NCBI GenBank assembly: GCA_963675235.2
Contig: CAXXFU010000017.1
Location: 434,001 to 498,000, forward strand
Length of the DNA stretch: 64,000 nucleotides
Reading direction: 5' to 3'
Origin: JAHJQZ01 sp963675235
GTDB taxonomy: Bacteria > Pseudomonadota > Alphaproteobacteria > Rhizobiales > Devosiaceae
Below, in pieces: positions 55,172-64,000 of the stretch; position 1 is the first letter of the stretch; every line of letters begins with the position of its first letter. The notes below the pieces were generated by a model, which had not been told where the DNA came from, searched no databases, and worked only from the letters and a program-made list of their open reading frames with translations. Both the position numbers and the translations under genes were made by a program.

Positions 55172-55818
55172 CCGCGGACGATCTTCGGATCGTCGAGATC
55201 GCCATAATCGACAAGGATTTCCGCCCACTCATGCGGGCGGTTTTCTTTTTCGTAGAGCAATTGTCCGTCACGGTAGCGCCGGTTGGCTTCGGTCGCAGGG
55301 TCGGTGTCGCCACCATCGCGGGCAGCCAGGCGGGTGAATGTCTCGGTGAACGGGGCATCGAGCAGGATTGTCAGATCCCAACAGGGCCTTAATGCTTCCT
55401 GCAGCAGAAAAATACCGTCGACGAGAAGGATGGCAGCTGCCGGCGCGGTCTGTTCCGTTATTTCGACGGGGCTGTCTGTCCGGTGGTCAAAAACGGCCGT
55501 CCGATAGCGCCTGTTGCCGCCCGGCGACAAGGGATCGAGCAGTTCGCGGCGGAAGGCGTCGAGGTTGAAGCTGTCGCTGTAAAACCCTTCCGGCGAATGC
55601 CGGCCACGCGCGTAGCGCCTTGCCCGAGCATTGTGAAAGCCGTCGATGCTGGCGCCGATGACATGGTGGCCCATAGCACGAAGATCGCTGGCAAGGTCAT
55701 CTGCAAGGCGCGTCTTGCCAACGCCGTCGACGCCGGTGACCGCAACCCGCAAGATGCCCGCGCCGGCGCGGGCAACAATGCGGTCGCACAAGACCTGCCG
55801 GAAAGCGCCCGGCGTCAT
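55168..55818 (-). CDS. Uridine kinase-like P-loop kinase
   Basis: A 216-residue P-loop kinase. Walker A VTGVDGVGKTRLA near residue 30, SIDGFHNARARRY near 57 (the acceptor-binding Asp), the GRHSPEGFYSDSFN region and ILLVDGIFLL near 128 fit the Udk/phosphoribulokinase group. It probably phosphorylates uridine, cytidine or a similar nucleoside or sugar; the substrate is not certain because the family is diverse. It is overlapped at its 5' end by the stop of the SGNH hydrolase gene (ATGA). Confidence 0.8.
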   Translation of the reverse strand: MTPGAFRQVLCDRIVARAGAGILRVAVTGVDGVGKTRLADDLASDLRAMGHHVIGASIDGFHNARARRYARGRHSPEGFYSDSFNLDAFRRELLDPLSPGGNRRYRTAVFDHRTDSPVEITEQTAPAAAILLVDGIFLLQEALRPCWDLTILLDAPFTETFTRLAARDGGDTDPATEANRRYRDGQLLYEKENRPHEWAEILVDYGDLDDPKIVRG

Positions 55819-56969
55819 CGGCCTGAACGGTTCTCTTCAGTCTGATCTGCATCCCTCTCGACGCCGGCGCCAAAAGCATCGGCCCGGCCGGCCGGTGCCA
55901 GCAGCAGTTCCTCGACATCGAAGCCGAGCCCTTCCTGCGGGGCTTCCGCGGTCACCAGTTCCGCCGCCTTGGGCGCAACGCCGGTCAGCGGCACCACCGC
56001 GCCGGCAACTTCGAGCAGCCTGATCTGTCCGAGCCCCTGGAAGGGCGGGCGCAACATGTGCTCGGCGTCGGTGCCGGCGAGCACGTCGGAGACCTCAAGC
56101 GAGACGGTGCCGCCGCGATAGAAGCGCTTGAGCGATTGCTCGATGTAGAAGGCCACTTTGTCGGCGCCGGCCCGGGTGAAGTGAATGCCGTCGGACTTGC
56201 GCACCTGGACAACCTGGCCGTTGAGGTCGGGACCATAGTTGGAATAATTGCCGTCTTCGTCGACAAAACGTTCGTAGATGTCGACGAATTCCGCTCCGCC
56301 GGCAAAGGCGGCGAGCCGTTGCAGCGAGGAAATCTGCGTCATCGCCGCCGAATATGAGCTCTGGCGCATCGGCGGCAGCCCGACCCAGATCACCGGCTTG
56401 CCGGCGGCGCGCATCTGCCCGAGGAAACGGTTGAGCCGGGCCGAATACTCGGCCTTCCACGGATCGGTCAGCGGCTTATCCTCGCCGATCGGCTGGCGGT
56501 CGTTGATGCCGATCTCGACAACGGCGATGTCGAAGGCATCCTGGATCAGCAATTCGTTGAGGCGCTGGTTCCAGTCGAAATAGTCGTCGCGCACGAAACC
56601 GGAGGAATCAACCGGAAAGCCGATCACCACCATGTTGGGATCCTCGGCATGGGCCCTTTCGAGCGCACGGGTCAGGTCGATGGCGAGCGAATCCCCCATA
56701 ACGCCGAGCCGCGTCGCATCGGCCGATTTCTCGATCTCCGGTTTGGCAGGTTCGATCACCGTGACCGAGGGCGTTTTCACCGCTGCCGGCGGCGGTTCCT
56801 CTGCCGGCGTCTGGTTCTGCTCGCCTCCGCCGAACAACAGGTCCCACAAGGTCTTGGGCTTGGACTGGGCGACCAGAATGGTGCCGTCCTCCTGCGCCAC
56901 GGCGGGTGGCGGCAGGGCAATGGCGGTCAGGGTCAGCGCAAGCGCAAGAGCAGTTACGAAGCGAAGCAT
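55815..56969 (-). CDS. DUF459-type SGNH/GDSL hydrolase, exported
   Basis: A 384-residue envelope esterase-like protein. It has a signal peptide (LALALTLTAIALPPPAVAQ), a Pro-rich linker, and an SGNH fold with Ser in VMGDSLAIDL near residue 93, Asn in EIGINDRQPIG near 150 and Asp/His in KSDGIHFTRAG near 260. DUF459 proteins are often placed next to MltB-type transglycosylases, as here, and probably deacylate a cell-wall or surface polymer. The C-terminal 90 residues are an acidic tail with no obvious domain. Confidence 0.82.
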   Translation of the reverse strand: MLRFVTALALALTLTAIALPPPAVAQEDGTILVAQSKPKTLWDLLFGGGEQNQTPAEEPPPAAVKTPSVTVIEPAKPEIEKSADATRLGVMGDSLAIDLTRALERAHAEDPNMVVIGFPVDSSGFVRDDYFDWNQRLNELLIQDAFDIAVVEIGINDRQPIGEDKPLTDPWKAEYSARLNRFLGQMRAAGKPVIWVGLPPMRQSSYSAAMTQISSLQRLAAFAGGAEFVDIYERFVDEDGNYSNYGPDLNGQVVQVRKSDGIHFTRAGADKVAFYIEQSLKRFYRGGTVSLEVSDVLAGTDAEHMLRPPFQGLGQIRLLEVAGAVVPLTGVAPKAAELVTAEAPQEGLGFDVEELLLAPAGRADAFGAGVERDADQTEENRSGR

Positions 56970-57010
56970 CGCATCGAAATTAGCAGGCAGATTGCGTCGT
57001 GCCTATGGCA

Positions 57011-58255
57011 CTACTCGATGGCCCTGGCGAGAAGCTGCACCGACGCGGCGGTGACGAAGCCGTCTGCCGGCTCGCCGATCCGCGCCTGGAACTGGGCGTA
57101 GGCGCGCTGGGTGATCGGGCCGATGCGCCCGTCGATGTCGCCGTCATAAAGGCGGAGCTTGGTCAGCGCCTGCTGAATGAACTTGCGCTCAGCGAGATCG
57201 GGCAGTGGCGTCTTGCGCGGCCAGTCGGCGATGAAAGGCCCCGCGCCCTTGAGCCGGTCGGTCAGATGCGCCACGGCGAGCGCATAGGAATCGGCAAAAT
57301 TGTGGGCCTTGAGCACCAGGTAGTTGCGCGTCATCAGGAAGGCTGGCCCCTTGGTGCCAGCGGGCAGATAGAGAAAGACCGGCTGGTCCGGATCGGCAAA
57401 GACCCGTCCGGCGACGCGCCTGATGCCCCTGTCGACAAAAAAACTCACTGGACGCAGCGTCTCGCGCGTCGCCAGCAGCAGGTCGAACCCGTCGGGCACG
57501 GTGACTTCGTAGCCCCAGTCCTCGCCGGTGCGATAGCCGAGCCCGTTGAGATAGACGGCGGTCGAGGCCATGGCGTCGGCGAGCGAGTTCTGCGGATCGA
57601 CGCGCCCGTCGCCATCGCCATCGGTGCCGTAGCGGATCAGTCCCGAGACGATCAGTTGCGTATGCCCGATGGCGCCGGCCCAGGAGCCGACAAGGGTCTC
57701 ATCGGTCCAGCCGTGATCCTGGATCAGCCGCATGGCGGCAATCAGCTCGGCCTCGTCGCCCTGCCAGCGGCCGCGATGCTGGGCTGCCAGCGTCACCAGC
57801 GAACGAACGATCGGCCGGATCAGCTTGGTGTTGCCGAGAATGGCGCCGAAATCGCTTTCAACCCCCCAGATCGCAGACAGGATGTAGGGATCGACGCCAT
57901 AGCGCTTGCCGATGCCGTCGATCAGCGCCTTGTTGGCGGCAATTGCGGTGCGCCCGTCCCTGACCCGGCGTTCGGAAACCAGGCTGTCGAGATAGTCCCA
58001 GATCGGCCGGGTGAATTCGGGCTGGCTGGTAACGAGCGCGGGCACACGCGGATCGGGCGTCAGGCCACGGGTCAGCGAACGGTAGAGGTCGCGGGAGATA
58101 CCGGCGTCGACGGCCTTTTGCTCGAAGCGGGCGATGAAGGCGTCAAAATCCTCCGCCAAAGCGGCGGCCGGGGCCAGCGCGGCAAGCAGCATCGCCAGCG
58201 CGGCGCAAAGCCGGCCGAGAGTTCGAGTGAGAGTCCTGATCCGGTTTTCGCGCAA
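57011..58255 (-). CDS. Lytic murein transglycosylase, MltB/SLT2 type
   Basis: A 414-residue periplasmic enzyme that cleaves peptidoglycan glycan strands. It has an N-terminal signal segment (LCAALAMLLAALAPAAALA), the SLT2 catalytic region with the essential Glu in IWGVESDFGA near residue 130, and the family strand GYRTGEDWGYEVTVP. A C-terminal peptidoglycan-binding domain follows (LRLYDGDIDGRIGPITQRAYAQFQ near 365). All domains are present. It neighbours the DUF459 hydrolase gene 41 bp downstream, which suggests a cell-wall remodelling pair. Confidence 0.9.
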   Translation of the reverse strand: MRENRIRTLTRTLGRLCAALAMLLAALAPAAALAEDFDAFIARFEQKAVDAGISRDLYRSLTRGLTPDPRVPALVTSQPEFTRPIWDYLDSLVSERRVRDGRTAIAANKALIDGIGKRYGVDPYILSAIWGVESDFGAILGNTKLIRPIVRSLVTLAAQHRGRWQGDEAELIAAMRLIQDHGWTDETLVGSWAGAIGHTQLIVSGLIRYGTDGDGDGRVDPQNSLADAMASTAVYLNGLGYRTGEDWGYEVTVPDGFDLLLATRETLRPVSFFVDRGIRRVAGRVFADPDQPVFLYLPAGTKGPAFLMTRNYLVLKAHNFADSYALAVAHLTDRLKGAGPFIADWPRKTPLPDLAERKFIQQALTKLRLYDGDIDGRIGPITQRAYAQFQARIGEPADGFVTAASVQLLARAIE

Positions 58256-58312
58256 CGCTGTCCACCCCGCCGCTGGCTGTGTCTGCCCCGGCCCCGCGGT
58301 GGCCTGAAATCG

Positions 58313-59305
58313 CTAGTCCTTGCGGTTGCGGGTCAGCAGCTTCTTTTCCCAATTGTAGGCGTCGGCGACGATACCGTCGAGTTCGGCATGTTCCGGCACC
58401 CAACCGAGATCAGTCTTGATGCGATCGGAATTGGCGATGATGGCCGGCGGATCGCCTGCGCGGCGCGGGACAAGGCGCACAGGGAAATCGACCCCGGTCA
58501 CCTGCTTGACCATGTCGACGACCTCGGTCACCGAAAAGCCGCGGCCATAACCGCAATTGAAAATACCGCTTTCGCCGCCATCGCGGAGATGGTCGAGCAC
58601 CAGTGCATGGGCGGCGGCTAGGTCGGTGACATGAATGTAGTCGCGGATGCAGGTGCCGTCCGGCGTCTCGTAGTCGGTGCCGAAGATGTCCATGCCCTCG
58701 CGCTGGCCGGTGGCGGCCTGAAGCGCCACCTTGATCAGGTGGGTCGCCTCGGGCGTCGACTGGCCCGAACGTCCGGCCGGATCGGCGCCGGCGACGTTGA
58801 AATACCTGAGGATGCCGAATTGCAGGCCGAAGGCGGCGGCGGTGTCCTTGATCATCCACTCGGTCATCAGCTTGGAGCGACCATAGGGAGACATCGGGTT
58901 GAGTTCGTTGGTCTCCTTGACCGGATCGAGCCCGGTCATGCCGTAGACCGCCGCCGTCGATGAAAAGATGATGCGCTTGACCCCGCCTGTCACCGCTGCT
59001 TCCAGCAGGTTGCGGGACACGCCGGTATTGTTCGCATAGTATTTCAGCGGATCAGAGACCGATTCGGGTACGATGATCGAACCAGCGAAGTGGATGATCG
59101 AATCGACACCTTCTTCAGCGATCACTGCCTTGACGCGAACGAGGTCGCCGGCATCGGCGACGACCAGTTTTGCGCGTGGGTCGATGGCCCAGTCGTGGCC
59201 GGTCGAGAGATTGTCGACAACGACGACCTTCTCACCACGGTCACAAAGGTTGAGAACCATATGGCTGCCGATATAGCCGCCGCCACCCGTGACAAGAATG
59301 GTCAT
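58313..59305 (-). CDS. galE: UDP-glucose 4-epimerase
   Basis: A 330-residue extended SDR enzyme that interconverts UDP-glucose and UDP-galactose with bound NAD+. The nucleotide site is TGGGGYIGSHM at residues 6-16, the active-site Ser/Tyr/Lys are FSSTAAVYG near 122 and SPYGRSKLM near 148, and PRRAGDPPAI near 287 is the C-terminal substrate loop. Full length. It supplies UDP-galactose for surface polysaccharide and is divergent from galU across 113 bp, so the two UDP-glucose genes share a control region. Confidence 0.92.
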   Translation of the reverse strand: MTILVTGGGGYIGSHMVLNLCDRGEKVVVVDNLSTGHDWAIDPRAKLVVADAGDLVRVKAVIAEEGVDSIIHFAGSIIVPESVSDPLKYYANNTGVSRNLLEAAVTGGVKRIIFSSTAAVYGMTGLDPVKETNELNPMSPYGRSKLMTEWMIKDTAAAFGLQFGILRYFNVAGADPAGRSGQSTPEATHLIKVALQAATGQREGMDIFGTDYETPDGTCIRDYIHVTDLAAAHALVLDHLRDGGESGIFNCGYGRGFSVTEVVDMVKQVTGVDFPVRLVPRRAGDPPAIIANSDRIKTDLGWVPEHAELDGIVADAYNWEKKLLTRNRKD

Positions 59306-59418
59306 AAAATCCGCTCCCGATCATGCATTGTGCGTGAAGTTTTAGATGTTTGGACATCCATGGGAAACAGGTTTGAACCTATTTCCTTGCGACAACGTGA
59401 AGCCTCGAAGGAACCGAA

Positions 59419-60306
59419 ATGACAGGACGTGTAAGGATCGCCGTTTTCCCCGTTGCAGGCCTCGGGACGCGCTTCTTGCCTGCCACCAAGGCCATGCCCA
59501 AGGAAATGTTGCCCGTCGTCGACCGGCCGCTGATCCAGTATGCGGTCGATGAGGCGCGCGAAGCCGGCATCGAGCACTTCATCTTCGTCACCGGGCGCAA
59601 CAAGGGCGTCATCGAAGACCACTTCGACCAACAGTACGAGTTGGAAAAGACTCTCGAGGAACGCGGCAAGACCGAAGCGCTCGACGAATTGCACAAGGAC
59701 CTGCCGATGGCGGGGCATACCAGCTTCACCCGCCAGCAGGAACCGCTCGGGCTCGGGCACGCGGTCTGGTGCGCCCGCGAAATCGTGCGTGGCGAACCCT
59801 TCGCGCTGTTACTGCCCGACATGCTGATGAAGGCCAATCCCGGCTGCCTGGCGCAGATGATGGACGCCTATGCCAAGCACGGCGGCAACATCATCGCCAC
59901 CGAGGAGGTCGATCCCAAGGACGTCAGTTCCTACGGCATCGTGGCGCGCGGGCAAGGACCGGACAACGGCTTCGAGATCACCGGCATGGTCGAAAAGCCC
60001 AAGCCCGCCGATGCGCCGTCGAATTTCATCATCTCCGGCCGCTATATCCTGCAGCCGGAAATCTTCGACATCCTCAGCAATCAAGCGGCAGGTGCGGGCG
60101 GCGAGATCCAGCTGACCGACGCCATGCTGCAGTTGATGGCGCGTCAGTCCTTCCACGGCGTCAAGTTCGAGGGCAAGACCTTCGACTGTGGCTCCAAGAT
60201 CGGCTTTCTGACCGCCAATGTCGCTTATGCCCTCGACCGGCCCGATATTGCTGACGATTTCATGCATGAAATCCACCTGCTGGCCCAGACCGTCACCGAG
60301 AAGTAG
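59419..60306 (+). CDS. galU: UTP-glucose-1-phosphate uridylyltransferase
   Basis: A 295-residue nucleotidyltransferase that makes UDP-glucose from UTP and glucose 1-phosphate. The N-terminal signature AGLGTRFLPATKAMPKEML and active Lys, VDRPLIQYAVDEA, FALLLPDMLM (metal Asp) near 130 and FDCGSKIGFLTA near 255 are all present. It belongs with galE in supplying precursors of exopolysaccharide and lipopolysaccharide. A terminator hairpin follows. Confidence 0.95.
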   Translation: MTGRVRIAVFPVAGLGTRFLPATKAMPKEMLPVVDRPLIQYAVDEAREAGIEHFIFVTGRNKGVIEDHFDQQYELEKTLEERGKTEALDELHKDLPMAGHTSFTRQQEPLGLGHAVWCAREIVRGEPFALLLPDMLMKANPGCLAQMMDAYAKHGGNIIATEEVDPKDVSSYGIVARGQGPDNGFEITGMVEKPKPADAPSNFIISGRYILQPEIFDILSNQAAGAGGEIQLTDAMLQLMARQSFHGVKFEGKTFDCGSKIGFLTANVAYALDRPDIADDFMHEIHLLAQTVTEK

Positions 60307-60334
60307 GCAACGCATTTCAGCGGATTTGCTACGC

Positions 60335-60357
60335 GGGCGTGCGGCAAACGCACGTCC
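60335..60357 (+). terminator. Intrinsic terminator after galU
   Basis: GGGCGTGCG-GCAAA-CGCACGTCC forms a 9-bp stem with one G-T pair, followed by GTTTTG, about 30 bp after the galU stop. Confidence 0.75.
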
Positions 60358-60418
60358 GTTTTGCTGCCGGTCGAACCGATAGGCCGCGGTAGCTGTCGTC
60401 ACGTCTCCCGAACGCGTT

Positions 60419-61906
60419 TTAGCGATGCACGACCATGCCGATGCTGACCTCGTGGCTGGTGCCGCTGGTTGTCGGTGTCCAGTCGGCGCCAAAGGTGTAA
60501 TCGCTGGTCAGCGAGGTATGCGGCCCCAGGAGCCAGTCGAAACCGGCATTGGCGCTGACGCCGTATTCGCTGCGATCGGCACCGGGATAGAGCGTCCAGC
60601 TGCCTCCGAGCGCCGCCCGCACCGCCAGCCAGTCATTGACGAGATAGCGCGCATCGAGCGCGGCGCCGTAATCGACCTCGGTCGAGGCGCCGGCAACGCT
60701 GTCGGTCGGCGAGACAGTGGTGCTTGCACTCGCGGTCAGCGTGCCGCCGCGGGCGAACGGCGTGGAGAAGGACCCGCCGAGGACGAAATAGCCGCCGCTC
60801 GTCAGCGCGGCGCTGTCGTACTGCACGAGCCCGTAGCCGCCATAGAGCTCGGCGGTCATGCCAGTGCTCCAGACGCCGGCGAGGCCGGCTGTCGCCTGAT
60901 AGGACCAGTTGTCCGAAACGACGCCCGTGCCCGCCGACACCGCATCGTAATAGGCACGGTCGGCCATGATCTCGACATAGGGCGAAATGATCGGGGTCAG
61001 CTTGTAGCTCGCCCGCGCCCTGAGCCCGAAGCCGGTCCAGGAACGGTCGGCATTGGAGCTGAGCGTGCCGCCGACCAGTGTGGTATCGCCGACATAGCGC
61101 CGGCTGAGCGACCCGCCGAGCGCGACGGCGGCGCGCCCGAACTGCTTTTCGATTTCGAGATCGGCATTGCCGAGCACCGAAAGGGCGCCGGTCTGTTCGC
61201 CCGCTGGCGAGGTGACGGCATTGACCTGTTCGCGGGCGCCGTCGAGCGTCACAGCCGCGCGCACCAGCAGGTCGCGTTGCAGGGCATGATCGATGGCAAG
61301 CGTACCATTGGCGCCGTCGAGCGCAATACTGCCGCCCGGCTCATAGGCGAGATCGAGTCCGGCGGCGAGGCGCAGCTCGCCGCGCGCGCGCTGAAAGGCC
61401 AGCGATCCTTCCGGCGACAGGATGATGGCATAGCGCTGACCGCGCCCGTCCCAGGTGGAACTGCCCCTAAGGGCGATCTGCCAATCGGCCAGCACAGCAT
61501 CGTCGCCCGGTGTTCCCGGACTGGTGATCGAACCGGTCGGGATCGGATCCATGGCAATGGGAACCGGGTTCTGCGGCGTTGCCGGCGGTGGAAGCGGATC
61601 GGCGATCGTCTGCGCACCAGACATGGTTTCCCGCGCGACAGTCGTGGCAGAGCCAGCCAGTGAAACGGGCTCGGCATCGGATGACGACCATAGATGGTGC
61701 TGGGTCGGGCACGGCTCTGAATCGGCGCAAACGATGGTGTAGGCGCCGCGCAGCAGGTCGGGATTGTCGGTTGCCGAGCCATCGCCTGCCAGCGCAGGCC
61801 CGCTACCGCCGGCCAAGAGCGCCGCCAACGCTGCGGCCGACGGCCAAGCGCGCGATCTGGCAATTGACCTTGTCACCGCTTTGAGCCTCCGGCCCGCGGG
61901 GTACAT
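60419..61906 (-). CDS. Outer-membrane beta-barrel family protein
   Basis: A 495-residue exported protein. The signal peptide (PSAAALAALLAGGSGPALA) is preceded by an Arg-rich stretch. Residues 45-140 are a Pro/Thr/Ser-rich periplasmic segment. From about 140 onward there are repeated amphipathic strands (for example ELRLAAGLDLAYEPGG, GFGLRARASYKLTPII, AELYGGYGLVQYDS), typical of a barrel of 12-16 strands. The last strand ends VSIGMVVHR rather than in an aromatic residue, which is unusual for the barrel-assembly signal. No enzymatic or binding motif is identified. Confidence 0.75.
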   Translation of the reverse strand: MYPAGRRLKAVTRSIARSRAWPSAAALAALLAGGSGPALAGDGSATDNPDLLRGAYTIVCADSEPCPTQHHLWSSSDAEPVSLAGSATTVARETMSGAQTIADPLPPPATPQNPVPIAMDPIPTGSITSPGTPGDDAVLADWQIALRGSSTWDGRGQRYAIILSPEGSLAFQRARGELRLAAGLDLAYEPGGSIALDGANGTLAIDHALQRDLLVRAAVTLDGAREQVNAVTSPAGEQTGALSVLGNADLEIEKQFGRAAVALGGSLSRRYVGDTTLVGGTLSSNADRSWTGFGLRARASYKLTPIISPYVEIMADRAYYDAVSAGTGVVSDNWSYQATAGLAGVWSTGMTAELYGGYGLVQYDSAALTSGGYFVLGGSFSTPFARGGTLTASASTTVSPTDSVAGASTEVDYGAALDARYLVNDWLAVRAALGGSWTLYPGADRSEYGVSANAGFDWLLGPHTSLTSDYTFGADWTPTTSGTSHEVSIGMVVHR

Positions 61907-62179
61907 CGTCGGAAAGCGCCGGTCCCTGCGGGATCAAGGAGAGCTTCCGGGTCTTCGCCCCGGCGATGCGGCCGCGCATTGATGGGGCGCGCGCTCTGTT
62001 TCTCGTGTCAGAACGCCGCGCTCCTGGTGCGGTCATGATTTGTCAAACAAGGTTAACAAAACCCTAACAAACGGCCCGAGAAAATCGACATTTCACCTGA
62101 GATTTAACCGTGGATTCAGTGCAGTGACCACATAGTTAGAATAACGCCAAAAAAAGCATGGCTGTCCGGAGCAGCATCT

Positions 62180-62950
62180 ATGGATCTAGCAACAATCATC
62201 GGGATCACTGCCGGCGCGTTGGTCGTGGGCATCGCCATCATGCTTGGCGGATCCTTTGCCTCGTTCGTCGACATCCCGGCAATCCTGATTGTTCTGGGTG
62301 GCGGGTTCGCCGCCACGCTGATCCGGTTTCCGCTGGCCGGCGTCATGAGCGCCTTCCAGGTTGGCGGCAAGGTCGCTTTCACCCACGTCAAGGTCGAACC
62401 GCGCGAGTTGATCGAGAACATCGCCCAGATGGGCGATATCGTTCGTCGTTCCGGGCCACTCGGCCTTGAAGGCATCGAGGTCGGCGATCCCAATCTGAAA
62501 AAGGGCGCCCAGATGATCGCGGATGGCTATGACGCCAATTTCATCCGCGATTCCATGGAACTGGCGCGCGACCAGTTTCTCACCCGTCTGACCGAAGGGC
62601 AGCGCGTGTTCAAATCGCTCGGCGACGCCGCGCCGGCCTTCGGCATGATCGGTACGCTGGTCGGTCTGGTTCAGATGCTCGGCAACATGGACGACCCCTC
62701 GACCATCGGCCCGGCTATGGCGGTGGCGCTCCTGACCACGCTTTACGGCGCCGTCATTTCCAACCTTGTCTGTCTGCCCATTTCCGACAAGCTCATTGCC
62801 AAGATCGGTGTCGAGGAAATCAACCAGACCCTGATCATCGACGGCATCATGTCGGTGCGCGACGGCAAGAGTCCGAACCTGATCCGCGAGATGCTGGTGG
62901 CCTATCTGCCCGAACATCAGCATCACGAGATCACCGAACAGGCGGCCTGA
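62180..62950 (+). CDS. motA: MotA/PomA-like motility stator protein
   Basis: A 256-residue inner-membrane protein with four helices (about residues 5-22, 30-48, 150-170, 180-200). It contains the conserved PAILIVLGGGFAATLI and PAFGMIGTLVGLVQML, where the Pro residues line the ion channel. The length and the short cytoplasmic loop are closer to PomA-type sodium stators than to the roughly 290-residue MotA of rhizobial flagellar loci. With the next gene it forms an ion-driven stator. No other flagellar gene is in the window. Confidence 0.85.
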   Translation: MDLATIIGITAGALVVGIAIMLGGSFASFVDIPAILIVLGGGFAATLIRFPLAGVMSAFQVGGKVAFTHVKVEPRELIENIAQMGDIVRRSGPLGLEGIEVGDPNLKKGAQMIADGYDANFIRDSMELARDQFLTRLTEGQRVFKSLGDAAPAFGMIGTLVGLVQMLGNMDDPSTIGPAMAVALLTTLYGAVISNLVCLPISDKLIAKIGVEEINQTLIIDGIMSVRDGKSPNLIREMLVAYLPEHQHHEITEQAA

Positions 62951-62952
62951 CC

Positions 62953-63804
62953 ATGGCACGCCGGCGGCCTGCAGATAGCTCCGTGCCCGAATGGTTGGTG
63001 ACCTTTGCCGATCTGATGTCGCTGCTTGTGTGCTTTTTCGTGCTGATCATCTCGTTCTCGATCCAGGACACACAGAAGCTCCAGGTCGTGTCCGGGTCAC
63101 TCAAGGACGCTTTCGGCATCCTCAAGGTCGAGCAGCGCGCCGCGGTGATAGAGCGCGACGGCAATCCCGAGCGCCAGCATGTCAAGAACGTCACGGACGA
63201 CACCGAAGTGCTGTCGACCGAATTCGACAATGTCGACAATCCCGACAAAGAAAAGCAGGGCCAGGAAGCCAATACCTACAGCAAGGAAAAGACCGATACT
63301 GACACCACCGCCATGTTCTCTCTGGCCTCGGCGACGCTGAAGCAGGCATTCAAGGACTTGCCAGAGATCACCAATGTCTCCGACAATCTGATTGTCGAGA
63401 ACAACGAGGAAGGGGTCAACATCGTCATTGCCGACCAGCAAGGCCGGGCGATGTTCCCGCCGGGCTCGAAATACCCCAATGAGGAAACCCGGGCCGCCAT
63501 CGCGGCGCTGGCGCCGGTGCTGGCGAAAATGCCCAATCAGATCCGTATTTCCGGCCATGTCGCTGCCGGCAACGACTATCCCAACCCGCGCTACGGCAAG
63601 TGGGAGCTTTCCGCCGACCGCGCCAATGTCACCCGTGCCATCCTCGAAGAGCACGGCGTGCCGGAAAGCCAGATCTTCTCGGTGGTCGGTCGCGGCGAAG
63701 CCGAACCCTATTTCCCCAACGATCCCTACCTGGCGACCAACGAGCGCATCTCCATTCTTCTGGTCATCGAAGAGCCGCCGGTGCCACCCGGCCTCATGCC
63801 CTGA
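62953..63804 (+). CDS. motB: MotB/PomB-like stator protein with OmpA peptidoglycan-binding domain
   Basis: A 283-residue protein with one transmembrane helix near residues 15-38. The channel Asp is in TFADLMSLLVCF near residue 20. A charged linker (residues 60-115) precedes a C-terminal OmpA/MotB domain with SGHVAAGNDYPN near 198 and LSADRANVTRAIL near 217. It starts 2 bp after the motA stop. The Asp and OmpA motifs are intact, so it can bind the cell wall and conduct ions. Confidence 0.87.
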   Translation: MARRRPADSSVPEWLVTFADLMSLLVCFFVLIISFSIQDTQKLQVVSGSLKDAFGILKVEQRAAVIERDGNPERQHVKNVTDDTEVLSTEFDNVDNPDKEKQGQEANTYSKEKTDTDTTAMFSLASATLKQAFKDLPEITNVSDNLIVENNEEGVNIVIADQQGRAMFPPGSKYPNEETRAAIAALAPVLAKMPNQIRISGHVAAGNDYPNPRYGKWELSADRANVTRAILEEHGVPESQIFSVVGRGEAEPYFPNDPYLATNERISILLVIEEPPVPPGLMP

Positions 63805-63807
63805 TCC

Positions 63808-63826
63808 CGGCGCCGTTGAGGCGCCG
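63808..63826. terminator. Hairpin between convergent genes
   Basis: CGGCGCC-GTTGA-GGCGCCG, a perfect 7-bp stem between motB and the convergent NfeD gene. There is no clear T-run on either strand, so it may act as a bidirectional terminator only weakly. Confidence 0.5.
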
Positions 63827-63828
63827 TA

Positions 63829-64000
63829 TCAGGTGTCAGCCTCGACGGTCAGCACCGTTCCCTGAGCACCTGTGACCCGCACGCTCGTGCCCCTGGGAAG
63901 GTCCGGACCGGTGACCCGCCAGGTCGAATCGCCAAGCTTGGCCCGTCCGAACCCACCCGAGATGGCTTCGGTCAGTTGCGCCTGCTGGCCGATCAACTGC
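63829..64000 (-). CDS. NfeD family protein (C-terminal fragment at window edge)
   Basis: The minus strand has an open frame from the window edge to a TGA at 63829. Its 56 residues (QLIGQQAQLTEAISGGFGRA, then WRVTGPDLPRGTSVRV and a final VLTVEADT) match the OB-fold end of NfeD proteins, which bind stomatin-like partners at the membrane. The start lies beyond 64000. Confidence 0.75.
   Translation of the reverse strand, partial: QLIGQQAQLTEAISGGFGRAKLGDSTWRVTGPDLPRGTSVRVTGAQGTVLTVEADT

Noticed and set aside
53744..55228. A minus-strand frame of 494 codons opposite gltD
   Set aside because: Antisense shadow of gltD, without domain or start signal.

Overview
The window looks like chromosome from a GC-rich alphaproteobacterium of the order Hyphomicrobiales (Rhizobiales), probably a Hoeflea/Mesorhizobium/Phyllobacteriaceae-type organism. 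The evidence is an iolC kinase fused to a DUF2090 domain beside an RpiR-type iolR, a CpdR-type receiver next to an N-formylglutamate amidohydrolase and hisN, and the gltB-gltD, galE/galU and MltB sets typical of that order. I cannot name the species.

Left chromosomal arm (1-12.9 kb). An inositol catabolic block (iolR-iolC-iolD, minus strand) carries a GGAA-N6-TTCC palindrome in front of iolC and a symmetric variant in front of iolR and a divergent PHP-type hydrolase. It is followed by a tightly overlapping six-gene minus-strand operon: BMP-type binding protein, amidase, double ABC ATPase, two permeases and a cytosine-deaminase-like amidohydrolase. Its promoter is a near-perfect sigma70 site with a RutR-like palindrome immediately downstream of the -10, which points to uptake and deamination of pyrimidines or related compounds under RutR control.

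Accessory block (12.93-42.82 kb). Two different integrative elements sit in tandem at the 3' end of a tRNA-Val(CAC) gene. The same 46-bp tRNA segment occurs at 12929, 25725 and, as part of the intact tRNA, 42775. Each element has its own tyrosine integrase just inside its left end, and its own pair of roughly 11-bp-spaced arm-type repeats at both ends (GGACAC type for element 1, GTGATTAC type for element 2). Element 1 (12.8 kb) resembles a phage satellite: integrase, three small AlpA/excisionase-type proteins, hypothetical proteins, a D5-like primase/helicase, an iteron array, a terminase-small-subunit-like protein without a large subunit or capsid genes, an odd tRNA-like gene, and a two-gene Gabija-type defence module (GajA/GajB-like) at the right end. 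Element 2 (17 kb) carries a low-GC cargo (geranylgeranyl-reductase-like flavoprotein and a large membrane protein), a serine resolvase, an OLD-family ATPase/TOPRIM gene beside a Mrr-like nuclease-STAND NTPase gene (candidate defence genes), several unknown genes, and a replication-type module (AlpA-like HTH, zinc-finger Rep-like protein, DUF927 ATPase) next to a dense cluster of hairpins that could be its origin.

Right chromosomal arm (42.8-64 kb). Two tRNA-Val genes, cpdR, N-formylglutamate amidohydrolase, hisN, a GNAT protein, a lysophospholipase-like hydrolase, an Hsp20 gene, gltB-gltD, a uridine-kinase-like gene, a DUF459 SGNH hydrolase, an MltB-type transglycosylase, galE and galU (divergent), an outer-membrane barrel protein, a PomA/PomB-like motA-motB pair, and a truncated NfeD gene at the window edge. 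Two intergenic regions (44.64-44.76 kb and 47.41-47.56 kb) hold minus-strand hairpin/T-run structures with C-rich stretches that look like small RNAs.
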